Shown: positions 22,478 through 31,978 of the stretch, piece by piece | How positions within the stretch are numbered: the stretch's first letter is position 1 | Layout: every line of letters starts with the position of its first letter | NCBI GenBank assembly: GCA_013339765.2 | Contig: CM023449.1 | Location: 111,601,778-111,665,777, forward strand | Length of the DNA stretch: 64,000 nucleotides | Direction of reading: 5' to 3' | From: Haemaphysalis longicornis | Taxonomy: Eukaryota; Arthropoda; Arachnida; Ixodida; Ixodidae | Notes under the pieces: model-generated | What the model saw: the letters and a program-made list of their open reading frames with translations, nothing else | Databases searched by the model: none | What the model was told of the DNA's origin: nothing | Program-made: the position numbers and the translations under genes

Positions 22478-24868
22478 TTACTGCGTGTTCAGGCAGCTTA
22501 ATTTCACCGGACTGTCGTTTAAACCAGATACTAAGGTGTTAAATTTGTAAATTAGGAATGACTCGCGAACTTCTCTATCATGGTGGGTACGAAAATCAGA
22601 CTGAAGGATGGTGGCTATGATACGATGATGGATATGGTCAAAGAAATGGCCTGTAACGTTCGCGTGTTTGGATAGCGGAAGACGCAGAAGGGAGGTCACA
22701 TGTGCCCTGTGGTTATTGAAACACAGTCTAAACGATAGCGCCGTTTGACTAATGTATTGCAGGTTGCAAAGAGAACATTCTAACATATAGATTACGTTTT
22801 CACTGTCACAGCAAAGATCGCTATTTATTTTGAGGCAGTACTTCGAGGGTGAACTGGTAACCGATCGGGTAGTAGTCATGTGTGCGCAAACCTTGCAACG
22901 GGGCTTGTTGCAAGGATGGCTCCCAGATGGAGCCACACGTGTGGTTTTTGATGAAGTTAAAATATCACGAAGGTTTCTAGCTCTGCAGTATACTACTCGT
23001 GGCGGTTCGGGAAAAATTGCTTGCAGCCGATCACTCGGCTTGAAAATATTGTAGTGTTTACTTAAAATGTTCCTAATGTTAGGCATTGACGCGTTGTTCG
23101 TAACCACGAGGTTAGTTTTTTCGGGGGGTGAAGGCCGGGCTCGAATATCGAGGAGGTCATTACGGTCAAGAGTATCGGCGCGCCTAAATGCGTCATCAAG
23201 AATTTCGGCAGGGTACTTTTGTTTAGTGAGGGCGTCACGAAGTTGTAGGCAGTTGGACTCGAAGTCAGATTGCTTAGACAAAACTCTTTTGAAACGGATG
23301 GCTTGACTATACGGGATACTAGTTTTGCAATGCTTAGGGTGGCTATTGTCAAAATGGAGGTACTGTTGCCTGTCGGTTGGCTAGCGGTAAATTTTAGTCC
23401 CGATTTCACCATTATCTACAGTCAAAGTAACGTCAAAAAAATTGATGCTAGACTGGGAAAAAGAATGGGAAAATGACATAGAAGGTTGAGCCTGATTAAA
23501 ATCATTAATGAAAGACAACAGAGCGGCCTCGCCGTGTGTCCAAATTAAGAAGATGTCGTCAATGAAGCGTTTATAGTACAGAGGTTTAAGAGCACAACTG
23601 GCTAGAAATTCGTTCTCAAGCAAGCCCATGAAGATATTAGCGTAGTTAGGACCAATGGCGGTGCCCATTGCTGTACCACTAACCTGAACGTAATGGATTC
23701 CATAGAATTCAAAATTGTTTAGCTCTAATATCAGGCGCAAAAGAGTAGCTAAAGTTTGGCTGTCCAAGGTCTTATTGATATCTGATATCTCGTATGCTAG
23801 TAGTACAGATCGGATGCCGTCGGTATGCAGTATGTTAGTATACAGAGACGCCACGTCTAAGGTAACCAAGAGGGCGCCTTCGGGGACCTCAACAGAAGTG
23901 ATATCAGATAAGAAATGATTGGTGTCTTTAACGTATGAAGCAAACGTTGCAGGAATGTGGTTGAATTCAGTATCGACAAAACGGGAGATATATTCAGTTA
24001 CAGTTCCTATTCCCGAGACGATTGGACGGCCAGGATTACCATGTTTATGTATCTTCGGTAGGAGGTAGAAACGGCCTGCGACGGGGCGTAGAGGAATAAT
24101 CGACCGAATTAATGAGCTATCCAACTTTTTTTCGGATGCGAGCGCGGTTAGCGCACTTGTTATGAGAGACCTAAAATGTTCAGTTGGGTCTTCATCCAAA
24201 CGTTTATAAAATGACTGATCGTTAAGTTGCCTCATCGCTTCTTTAAGATAGTATGTTTTATTAAGCACTACGACTGCGCCCCCCTTATCTGCAGGCTTAA
24301 TGACTATGCTGTCACGGGACTCAAGTTTCTTGATTGCTGAGGTTTCCTTTGGGTTGAGGTTACGTTTGAAACAGGCTTGATTGCGGGATGCTGTCTAGGA
24401 CGTCTCGCTGTACTGCGTTAATGTACAAATCTAGACATTTGTCACGTTGGGTGGGAGGCGTCCAGCGCTTACACGAAGGAACTGCTTTAGATGTATGGTT
24501 AGAATCATCTCTGCCATAAAAATATTCTCGTAGTCTTAAACTGAGGGCAAAGTTATCTAAGTCTTTCATTAGTTCGAATTCACTGAATCCGCCTGTGGCG
24601 GGACAGAAACTGAGCCCGCGTGACAGCACACTTCTCTCCTCGTCTGACAACACAGTTGATGACAAATTTACGATACAGCTAGGCGCGGTTGAAGACAATT
24701 CAAGGAAATTTCAGAAATGTAGGGCAGTGGTACACCATCACGTAAAAGTTTCTTATGCTTCGTCGCTTGAATTTTGCGTATCTTTTTCTGCTCGTAAGCC
24801 GCTAGAAGCGTTTTGTCGTCAGCATTTAAGTTGCGAAAAGAAAGAAGTTGTGTTTCCTTGTTGCGCAA
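22478..24868 (-). pseudogene. PLE1 reverse transcriptase / GIY-YIG protein, frameshifted
   Basis: Penelope-like proteins copy the element RNA and cut the target with a GIY-YIG nuclease. The N-terminal part is open at 24868-24668 and 24698-24360. The RT is open at 24268-23381, with GRFYLLPKIHK, GRPIVSGIGT, VTLDVASLYTNI, GTAMGTAIGPNYANIFMG and the catalytic YKRFIDDIFLIW. After a frameshift the C-terminal part is open at 23281-22478. It includes an HPCNKPRCKVC Cys/His cluster and the nuclease motif NVIYMLECSLCNLQYISQT, where the usual YIG/YVG glycine is serine. About three frameshifts plus that substitution suggest an inactive copy. Confidence 0.88.
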
Positions 24869-24937
24869 CGACTTACCGTGGTCGAAACAATTTCTGTGTA
24901 TATTCTACCGGCGTCCAGGAAAACTTTGTTCCTGTAT

Positions 24938-24960
24938 ATATATATATATATATATATATA
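24938..24960. repeat. (TA)n tract at the 5' edge of PLE1
   Basis: Pure AT dinucleotide tract separating PLE1 from the palindrome at 24999-25177. Confidence 0.85.
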
Positions 24961-24998
24961 GACTGAAAAGATAAAAACTCACACAGAGCGCGAAAAAA

Positions 24999-25175
24999 AT
25001 AAGGTTAGTAGAGACAGAGACAAACGAGAAAGACTTAGAAAATAAAAATAAGTTTACTGACGTTTCAGGGAGAGGACTCCCTTGAAAGAAGAAAGGGAGT
25101 CCTCTCCCTGAAACGTCAGTAAACTTATTTTTATTTTCTAAGTCTTTCTCGTTTGTCTCTGTCTCTACTAACCTT

Positions 25176-25177
<2 letters not shown>
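24999..25177. repeat. Perfect palindrome, 85-bp arms, 9-nt loop
   Basis: 24999-25083 and 25093-25177 are exact reverse complements, separated by GAAAGAAGA. The arms contain GAAACGTCAGTAAACTT next to a short internal stem (AGGGAG/CTCCCT), resembling the GAAA side of a Penelope-type hammerhead region. The whole lies between two (TA)n tracts. It has no coding capacity. It may be two inverted Penelope 3' ends, a fold-back MITE or a read artefact. Confidence 0.9.

Positions 25178-25220
<43 letters not shown>
25178..25220. repeat. (TA)n tract between the palindrome and S1
   Basis: AT dinucleotide tract, slightly interrupted, that directly precedes the first S1 unit. Confidence 0.85.
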
Positions 25221-25223
<3 letters not shown>

Positions 25224-25705
25224 AGGAAATGAGGGGCTGAGAAATGAGAGGAAATACACAAGATAGGGCAGCAGTCTACAACGCCAAAGGAGGCATGGGG
25301 GTGTGGTTAGGCTCTTTTCTTTTTCACTACGGTTAATGAAGTAAACATTTTTTAATATACAGAAGAAAGAAAGAAAGAAAAACACGCGCCCAGAGTGGGG
25401 ACCGAACCCATGCCTTTCGATTACATGTCGAATGCCTTACCAATTCGGCTATCTGGGCGACTGTGTTCTCCTTCACTTTCTAGGCTATTTATATTTACTA
25501 GAAGTGTATCTGACGCTTGAGGGTGGTAGCCAGCACCACTCTGACTACACGGGGAGAAGGGGACCTTCTTTCAAACCCCCGGGGCGTGACTCGAGCGTCT
25601 ACAGCCTGTCAAGAGCGGGTAACTGGCGGGAAGCCCTCTTATGCTACCTAGGCATCAAGGCTGCCAGAACGGAGACCCTCGCTAGGCTTTTCGCAGAATA
25701 ATATA
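25221..25705 (-). repeat. S1 repeat, complete 485-bp unit with tRNA-like part
   Basis: Starts GTAAGGAAATGAGGGG and is followed by a second, partial unit with the same start at 25706, so the units are in tandem. It holds a CAGTC-containing block, a short pyrimidine/purine microsatellite, the tRNA-like sequence (minus strand) and a body ending near 25705. Related partial copies are at 25706-25890, 31537-31822 and 58652-58857. Confidence 0.75.
25387..25458 (-). tRNA. tRNA-like sequence in S1, anticodon position TGT (Thr-type)
   Basis: A 72-nt cloverleaf can be drawn. It has a 7-bp acceptor stem (GCCCAGA/TCTGGGC), a short D-arm, a 5-bp anticodon stem (TTCGA/TCGAA) with loop CATGTAA, and a T-arm with one mismatch. 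The triplet at 34-36 is TGT, but position 33 is A instead of U. A-box-like and B-box-like (GGTTCGGTCCC) promoters are present and T-runs follow. It is a tRNA-derived repeat module more likely than a working tRNA gene. Confidence 0.6.
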
Positions 25706-25890
25706 GTAAGGAAATGATGGGCTCGTTGAGGAGATACACAAAGATAGGGCAGCAGTCTACAACGCCAAAGGAGGCATAGGGGTGTGGTTAGGCTCTTTTC
25801 TTTTTCACTACGGTTAATGAAGTAAACATTTTTTTAATATACAGAAGAAAGAAAGAAAGAAAAACACGCGCCCAGAGTGGGGACCGAACC
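25706..25890 (-). repeat. S1 partial unit, cut inside the tRNA-like part
   Basis: Second S1 unit in tandem with 25221-25705. It ends within the 3' half of the tRNA-like part (GTGGGGACCGAACC) and then joins a scrambled junction (25890-25915) to an oppositely oriented S1 copy. Confidence 0.65.
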
Positions 25891-25915
25891 ACGCTCATGA
25901 CCGAACCCAGTTACC

Positions 25916-25926
25916 CGCTCATGACA
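25916..25926 (+). repeat. Target-site duplication, left, of LINE-D
   Basis: CGCTCATGACA, repeated at 31526-31536. The uninterrupted S1 unit reads CCCGCTCTTGACAGGCTG on the minus strand near 25590-25610, matching the joined flanks of LINE-D apart from one base. Confidence 0.8.
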
Positions 25927-26092
25927 GATGATGATGGTTGGATGTTTATGGCGCAAGGCCAACTGGCGGCAAAGAGCGCCAAAACAATAGTCATATATGA
26001 GGGGTGAAACCTTAAACACTAAGTAGAGTCAGTAAAAACAAAAGTGAAATCACAAAACGACAATGAGCATGGCTGGTGTATAGGGCCAGATT

Positions 26093-29000
26093 TCATGATG
26101 CGTGATAGGAAATGAGGTTTAAAAACTTGACCTCTGACAAATACTCAAACACACGTTTCACAGAAACAATGGCATCGTCACCTAGAAAAAACAATGGATG
26201 TAGGGGGGGAGGGGAATATGTTGTCTGTAGAGTTCTCTGAAGTGTTTGTGTCGTGTTGTGTGAAGTGCCTTGCATGCGATTAGTATGTGCACTACGGATA
26301 GGGCCTCTCCGCACCTGCTGCACTGGGGTCTAGAAGATCCCGTCAGCAGATACGAGTGCGTCGCATGGGTGTGCCCTATCCGCAGCCTACCCAAGGCGAC
26401 TTCCGTGTGTCTGTTGCGCAAGTCAGCTGTGTACCGTCCCAAGTGTGGCTTTATTACATGTAGTTTGTTGTCTGTCTGTTCGTCCGAGTGTGTTTGCCAT
26501 GTTCTGCGCAGGTGTTGTCTTATGTGTGGCTTGAGGTCTGTGTAGGGTACGGTTGTTATGTCTACAGTGCTCCTGAGTGCAGCAGCAGCAGCCCTCTCGT
26601 CTGCCAACTCATTCCCAGCGATCCCAGAGTGTCCTGGAACCCAGCAGAGGAGCAGCTGATGCTTCTTTGCATACACAGACATGATAGTGTTAAATACAAG
26701 ATTAACTATGTGGTTTTGGGGGGGGTGTATGCGATGACAGTGCGCGAACAACACTCAAGGAATCTGTGTATATGATAGACTTCGGAATTTGATTTTCAAG
26801 TATGTGACGTACAATCAGCAAAATCCCATACCCTTCTGCTGAAAAAATTGTCGTGTTGACGCTCATGGTTCTGGCTGCACTGAAATTCGGACCATGAGCA
26901 GCGCAGGAGGCCATAGTGGAGGTTTTAGACGCGTCACTGTAAAATTCTGCAAGTGGGTATTTAAACTGCAGAGACAGAAAGTGCTGCAGTATTGCAGCTC
27001 GCGGTACCCGATTTTTGTCAAGTTTCATAAAAGAAAGGTCGGAGGACACAGGACGAACTTTCCAAGGAGGTAAAATGTCTGAAAGGATGATCTGTACACA
27101 TCTAAAAACGAAGCGTTTAGATCCGAGGTTCGCTCTCTCACTCTAAGTGAAAAGGGCAGAGGAACGGATGGGCGATTTACAAAAAGCACAGATGTGGATG
27201 TGTCGTTAAAGACAGGATAAAAAGGATGGTTATTCAGCGATGAAATTTTAGAAGCATAAAGTAAGTCCATGTATGTCCGTTGGTTCTCAAGGCTCCACTT
27301 ATTACACTCGGCATACAGACTCTCGACAGGGCTAGTGCGAAAAGCACCCGACGCAAGCCGTAGCCCCAAGTGTAGCACTGGGTCAAGCATTCGCAACGCT
27401 GTTTTACTCGCCTACCCATATACCACACTGCCATAGTCTAAACGAGACCCAACCAAAGCAGTGTAGAGCCGTAGTAGGAGTTCTTTGTTGGAACCATACG
27501 ATTGATGGGAGAGAACCTTAAGTATATTCATTGTTTTCAGACATTTATGTTTAAGTTCCTTGATGTGTGGAATGAATGTGAGTTTCTGGTCAAACACAAC
27601 ACCTAAGAACTTGTGCTCCTTGTTCACAGGAAGCGACACGCCATTCAGAGTAATGTCTGGGTCCGGATGGACCCCGCGCTTCCTGGAGAACACAACGCAG
27701 GAGCTTTTTGCAGGATTCAATTTAAACCCATTCTTGTCTGCCCAGCCGGCAAGCTTCTTGACACCAAGCTGGACTTGACGTTCGCATATTGACATATTAC
27801 ATGATTTAAAAGATATTTGCACGTCGTCTACATACATAGAATAAGATATTGTTGGTGGCAGTGCCTTTCCAAGAGAGTTCATCTTTACGATAAAGAGAGT
27901 GCAACTCAACACGCCACCTTGCGGCACGCCATTTTCTTGGACGTGAACCTTTGAAAGTGCACAACCAACTCTTACTCTGAACGCTCTCTCCGACAAATAA
28001 CTAACAAGGGTGTTCAACATATTACCCGAAACACCGAATGACCTGAGGTCACTAAGGATCCCATAACGCCAAGCGGTGTCGTAGGCCTTCTCGAGGTCGA
28101 AAAAGACAGTTAAGCAGTACTGCTTATGCACGAAGGCATCCTTGATGTATGAGTCAAGTGCAACCAGTTGATCGTTCGTCGATCGCCCCACCCTAAAGCC
28201 TGCCTGGCAGCTCGCGAGAAGACAATTGTACTCGAGGAAGCACACGAGCCTCCGATTGATCATCTTCTCGGAGAGCTTGCACAGGCAGCTCGTCAGGGCT
28301 ATTGGACGGTAACTTGAGGGGGACGACGGGTCCTTTCCCTCCTTCAAGAAAGCCACTACAATGGCCTCCCTCCAAGAGTGTGGAATGTGCCCCGAAAGCC
28401 ATATTTTATTATATAGATGTAGAAGTGCTTCAAGTGTGTCTGCGTGTAGGTGTTGTATCATTGTGTATGTAATGTTGTCTGGGCCTGGAGCTGAGGGTTT
28501 ATACGTGCTCAGAGCAGCCCTCAGCTCATGTTGTGAAGATAGGGAGTTGTAAGAAGTCTGTGATTTGTTGTTGTCGTGTAGGGACTTATTTTCACAAGAG
28601 GCTTTATACTTCAGGAAAGTGTTCGTGTAGTGTGCTGAACTGGACACGTGTTGGAAGTGTTGTGCGAGTGTGTCAGCCTGATCTTTCAGAGTGTCCCCTG
28701 TTGTACTGACCAGGGGCAGGCTGTGTGTATTTTGTCTTTTGAGTTTGCGTATACGTGTCCATACCTTGCGTGTGTCTGTGTAGGAGTTTATTGATGTTAT
28801 GAAGGAACGCCAACTCTCTCGTTTTGCCTCACGACGCACACGTTTTCCTAACGCCTTGGCCCGTTTGAACAAAATGAGGTTACCCGACGTGGGGGTACCG
28901 ACGAAGGACACCCCACGCCTTGTTCTGGGCCTCTCGCGCCCGCCTACAGTCCTCATTCCACCACGGCCTCCGCTGGTTGCGCGGGGCACCAGAGGCGTGG

Positions 29001-29835
29001 GGAATGGACTTTTTGGCGGCGTCGAGGATGTGCGCCGTGAGGAGTTGTGCGGCTTCATCTACGTGTAAGTGTGCTATGGATGTGTGGTGTAGTTTCGATG
29101 TCTCTGTAAATGTGTTCCAGTTAGCTCGTGCTTCATTGAACCTATTATGGGAAGATGAACTGCTTGGGCCTTTACCTATATATCTAAGTGAGGTGGGGAA
29201 GTGGTTCACTACCATATGGGTCAGTTCCCACACCCCACTCGAGAAAGAGGAAAGAGAACTGCGGAGCCAATAGCCAAGTCAAGACATGAGTATGTGTTGT
29301 GTCCTATGTTATGATATGTAGGCTGTTTATTGTTGAAAAGGCATGCTCCAGAAGATGTCAGGAATTTCTCTATCAGGCGACCTCGGGCATCCGTTCTGGA
29401 AGAGCCCCAAAGAGAGTTGTGAGCATTAAGGTCGCCTGTAAGGATGTATGTTTCGGGCAGCTGGTCAACCAGCGCCTCGAAGTCGGAGCTCGTAAGTGCA
29501 ACATCAGGAGGAATGTATATGGAGCATACCGTTATCAACCTATTAAATATTATTAAGCGTATTGCTACAGCCTCAAGGACGGTGTTCAAGGTGACAGGGT
29601 GGCATGCTAAGGATTTGCGGGTGATTATGGCAACACCGCCAGAAGAGTGTGTGCAGCCATCCCTGTCTTTCCTGTATACCATGTAACTATTCAAGAAATT
29701 TGTGTGTTTGGAATTCAGATGTGTTTCCTGGACACACATTATACTTGGCTGATTGGCATGCAGAATCTCATAAACGTCGTCAAGATTATTCAGAAGGCCT
29801 CTGCAGTTCCATTGAACAATATTTTCTCTTCCCAT
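26093..29835 (-). pseudogene. LINE-D ORF2 (endonuclease, RT, RNase H)
   Basis: Starts at 29835 with MGRENIVQWNCRGLLNNLDD, a typical endonuclease N-terminus. It continues CVQETHLNSKH, SIYIPPDVAL and LTGDLNAHNSLWGS (29835-29221). After frameshifts the RT is open at 29058-27412, with SYRPIALTSCLCKL, FFDLEKAYDTAW, NGVPQGGVLSC and SMYVDDVQIS. The thumb/connection lies at 27396-27025. RNase H follows (EFYSDASKTSTMA, then LLCWVPGHSGIAGNELAD, at 27049-26182). The C-terminal finger is CSRCGEALSVVHILIAC. At least five frameshifts separate the blocks. Catalytic residues appear intact. Confidence 0.9.
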
Positions 29836-29837
29836 TA

Positions 29838-31499
29838 TTATGTGTTCAGAGCTACTGGAGTGTGACTATTTATGTAGGGTCTTTCGGGGCTTGGACTCTT
29901 GGAAGGGGTTTTCTGGCCTTCTCTACTTACCTGGACGTCGTAGCCCGTTCCTTCCGCTGCGATGAAAAGCCGGAAGGGCTCGACGTCCATGTCGTCATCT
30001 GAAGGCAAGGGGGTGCCCAGCGGACTGGGCCCCCTTGACGTGGTACCCTTTCGGGTGTTCTTTGCCTGCGCTGCCAGTGCCGAAGGCGTGGGGAGCACCA
30101 CAGATGGCACAGGCAGTGAGGCGGGGCAGGGGCTCACTGCGACTGCCTCCGTCTCCATCTCGTCCGGGCCCTCGCGTGTGCTTCGGGCCGGTGGAGAGGG
30201 GGAAACGGTGGGTGCAGCAGCATCCCCACCGGACGTGGATGCCACCACAGCCGCTGCTGGCTGAGGGAGCGGTGCGGAGGCGGGATGGGCTGCCAGAGGC
30301 AACCCAGGGGGGGGGCGGGGGGCGGGACCAAGTCCGACTCGCGGTACTGGGTCCCCGCCGAAACCAGACGCCGCTCGGCCCCCCGGCGAGCTGCGTCGGC
30401 GTACCTCCCCAGAGGGAAAGAGGCGAACCTCTTCCGCGCCTCTGGGAAAGTGATGTTTTCAGTGACCTTGATGTTAATGATTTTCTTTTCTAATTGAAAC
30501 TTTTCGCATTTTCTGGAGTAGGCCGCATGTGGACCCTGGCAGTTTACACAAACAAGTTGTTGCACGTTGCAGTCTTCGGCCGGGTGATCGTGCTGGGCGC
30601 ATTTTGCGCAGGTAAGTCGGCCGCGACAGGTGTTTGTGCCGTGCCCGAACCGTTGGCACTTGAAGCAGCGCCGTGGGTTCGGGATGTAAGGCCGGACTGA
30701 ACAACGGATGTAACCTGCGTTGATGAATTCAGGAAGGGTCGCCTGTCGAAGGTTAGGATGAGGTGCTTTGTCGGTATTGTTTATCGTCTCTGCGGATGGT
30801 TATGCGCCTGACCGCTGTTACGCCCTGACTACGAAGGCCCTCCAGCAGGTCAGCTTCAGATTCATTGTTAAGGTCATATTCGGAAATCACGCCCTGGGAG
30901 CTGTTTAGGCTGCGGTGGGGCGTGACTCGGATGGTCCAGATCGGCGATGCGGTTTGTGCAAGTAGTTTATCAGCCTGATCCTGGCTACTGACTTCAACAA
31001 GGATTTCACCGGTTCTTCTTTGTTTTTTGGCTTTATATGATTCGCCGATGACACCTTCAAGAAATTTGGAGACGAGAAATACTGACTTTGAAGCAAGAGG
31101 GTTCAACTGGTCAACTGATTCTATTACTAAGAAGCGAGAGTAGTTGTTCGGTTTCGGAATACTCAAGTTGGGAAGTGGTGGGAACGAAACTTCGGTGCGG
31201 CCCCTTTTCGGGGGCCGATCACGTTTGGGGGGGGGGGGGGTTTGGAAAATGCCATATGATACATTGGAAAGCAGGGAGACGGGGGTACTTTCTTCTTTGA
31301 CCTTACCCTGGTAGCCAAAGAGGTCCCGGAGCTCCCTGCCTGGTGAACAGACAGGGAGCCCATCCGCCGGAGCTTGACCTGGGCTCCGACGGCCACCGTT
31401 CGTGGTTTCTAACCCTCCACCTATAAACACATTGCCGCGGTTGGATCCAGCGTATGTTTGGGGTCTAGGGGTCCGCGGTATCGCCAGTACCGTCACCAA
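29838..31499 (-). pseudogene. LINE-D ORF1 (gag-like)
   Basis: Open at 31499-30753 from an ATG (MVTVLAIPRTPRPQTYAG), with the conserved core SVFLVSKFLEGVIGESYKAKK and GVISEYDLNNESEADLLEGL. After frameshifts the zinc knuckles are read at about 30700-30500 (CVNCQGPHAAYSRKC is the last), then FPEARKRFASFPLGRYADAARRGAERR. A Pro/Ser/Ala-rich C-terminus ends with TAA at 29840-29838. The stop is two bases before the ORF2 start, giving TAATAATG. The ATG at 31499 is the likely start because the N-terminal codons are conserved in LINE-C. Confidence 0.85.
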
Positions 31500-31525
31500 G
31501 ATTGCTCAAGGTGCCCCGTGCGGGG

Positions 31526-31536
31526 CGCTCATGACA
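31526..31536 (+). repeat. Target-site duplication, right, of LINE-D
   Basis: Exact second copy of 25916-25926, directly beyond the LINE-D 5' end. Confidence 0.8.
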
Positions 31537-31822
31537 GGCTGTAGACGCTCGAGTCACGCCCCGGGGATTTGAAAGAAGGTCCCCTCCTCCCCGTGTAGTC
31601 AGAGTGGTGCTGGCTACCACCCTCAAGCGTCAGATACACTTCTAGTAAATATAAATAGCCTAGAAAGTGAAGGAGAACACAGTCGCCCAGATAGCCGAAT
31701 TGGTAAGGCATTCGACATGTAATCGAAAAGGCGTGGGTTCGGTCCCCACTCTGGGCGCGTGTTTTCTTCTTTCTTTCTTCTATATATTAAAAAAATGTTT
31801 ACTTCATTAACCGTAGTGTATC
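31537..31822 (+). repeat. S1 repeat, second part after the LINE-D insertion
   Basis: Continues the plus-oriented S1 copy broken by LINE-D: GGCTGTAGACGCTCGAGTC, the body, the tRNA-like part, a CTTT microsatellite and the end CTTCATTAACCGTAGTG. It is inverted relative to the units at 25221-25890. Confidence 0.75.
31685..31757 (+). tRNA. tRNA-like sequence in S1, anticodon position TGT (Thr-type)
   Basis: Best-folding S1 copy. The acceptor stem (7 bp), anticodon stem (TTCGA/TCGAA) and T-stem (GTGGG/CCCAC) are all perfectly paired, with discriminator G. The loop is CATGTAA, so position 33 is A. T-runs (TTTTC, TTTC) follow at once. Confidence 0.65.
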
Positions 31823-31978
31823 GTGTTAAGGCGAGCGCGCGTGCGCAGGCAGTCCACTGCGCACGCTATCTCTTTCCCTCTTTCTGCATTGCACTGTAAA
31901 AACGAGCACACAATAAACCAAGGGTATTCTTCGCTGGGAACGGCTGGCATCGGTTCCTGATAAGCAGCGAAACATGGT
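31823..31978 (+). other. Unassigned LTR-like fragment
   Basis: Begins TGTTAAGGCGAGCGCGCG and contains an AATAAA at about 31911-31916. It ends where the Harbinger copy A begins (31979). The layout recalls an LTR, but there is no partner and no flanking retroelement gene, so it stays unassigned. Confidence 0.25.

Larger units (their letters stand above)
22079..24937 (-). mobile_element. PLE1, Penelope-like retroelement
   Basis: Read on the minus strand: a short leader, an N-terminal region, a Penelope-type reverse transcriptase, a C-terminal GIY-YIG region, then about 400 bp of 3' sequence with a hammerhead-like core close to the end. Both ends abut (TA)n tracts (24938-24960 and 22029-22078). 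A shared motif TTTCGACCACGGTAA occurs near both ends (about 22090 and 24886 on the plus strand), in keeping with the terminal repeats typical of Penelope-like elements. Confidence 0.88.
25927..31525 (-). mobile_element. LINE-D, near full-length non-LTR retrotransposon
   Basis: 5.6 kb on the minus strand, same family as LINE-B and -C. It has both ORFs, a CAACCATCATCATC tail at the left edge, and an 11-bp target duplication. It inserted into an S1 repeat. Numerous frameshifts, many of them single-base, disable both ORFs. Confidence 0.93.

Noticed and set aside
31823..31978. Confident LTR call
   Set aside because: Only a TG start and AATAAA support it; no second LTR, PBS or gene is next to it.
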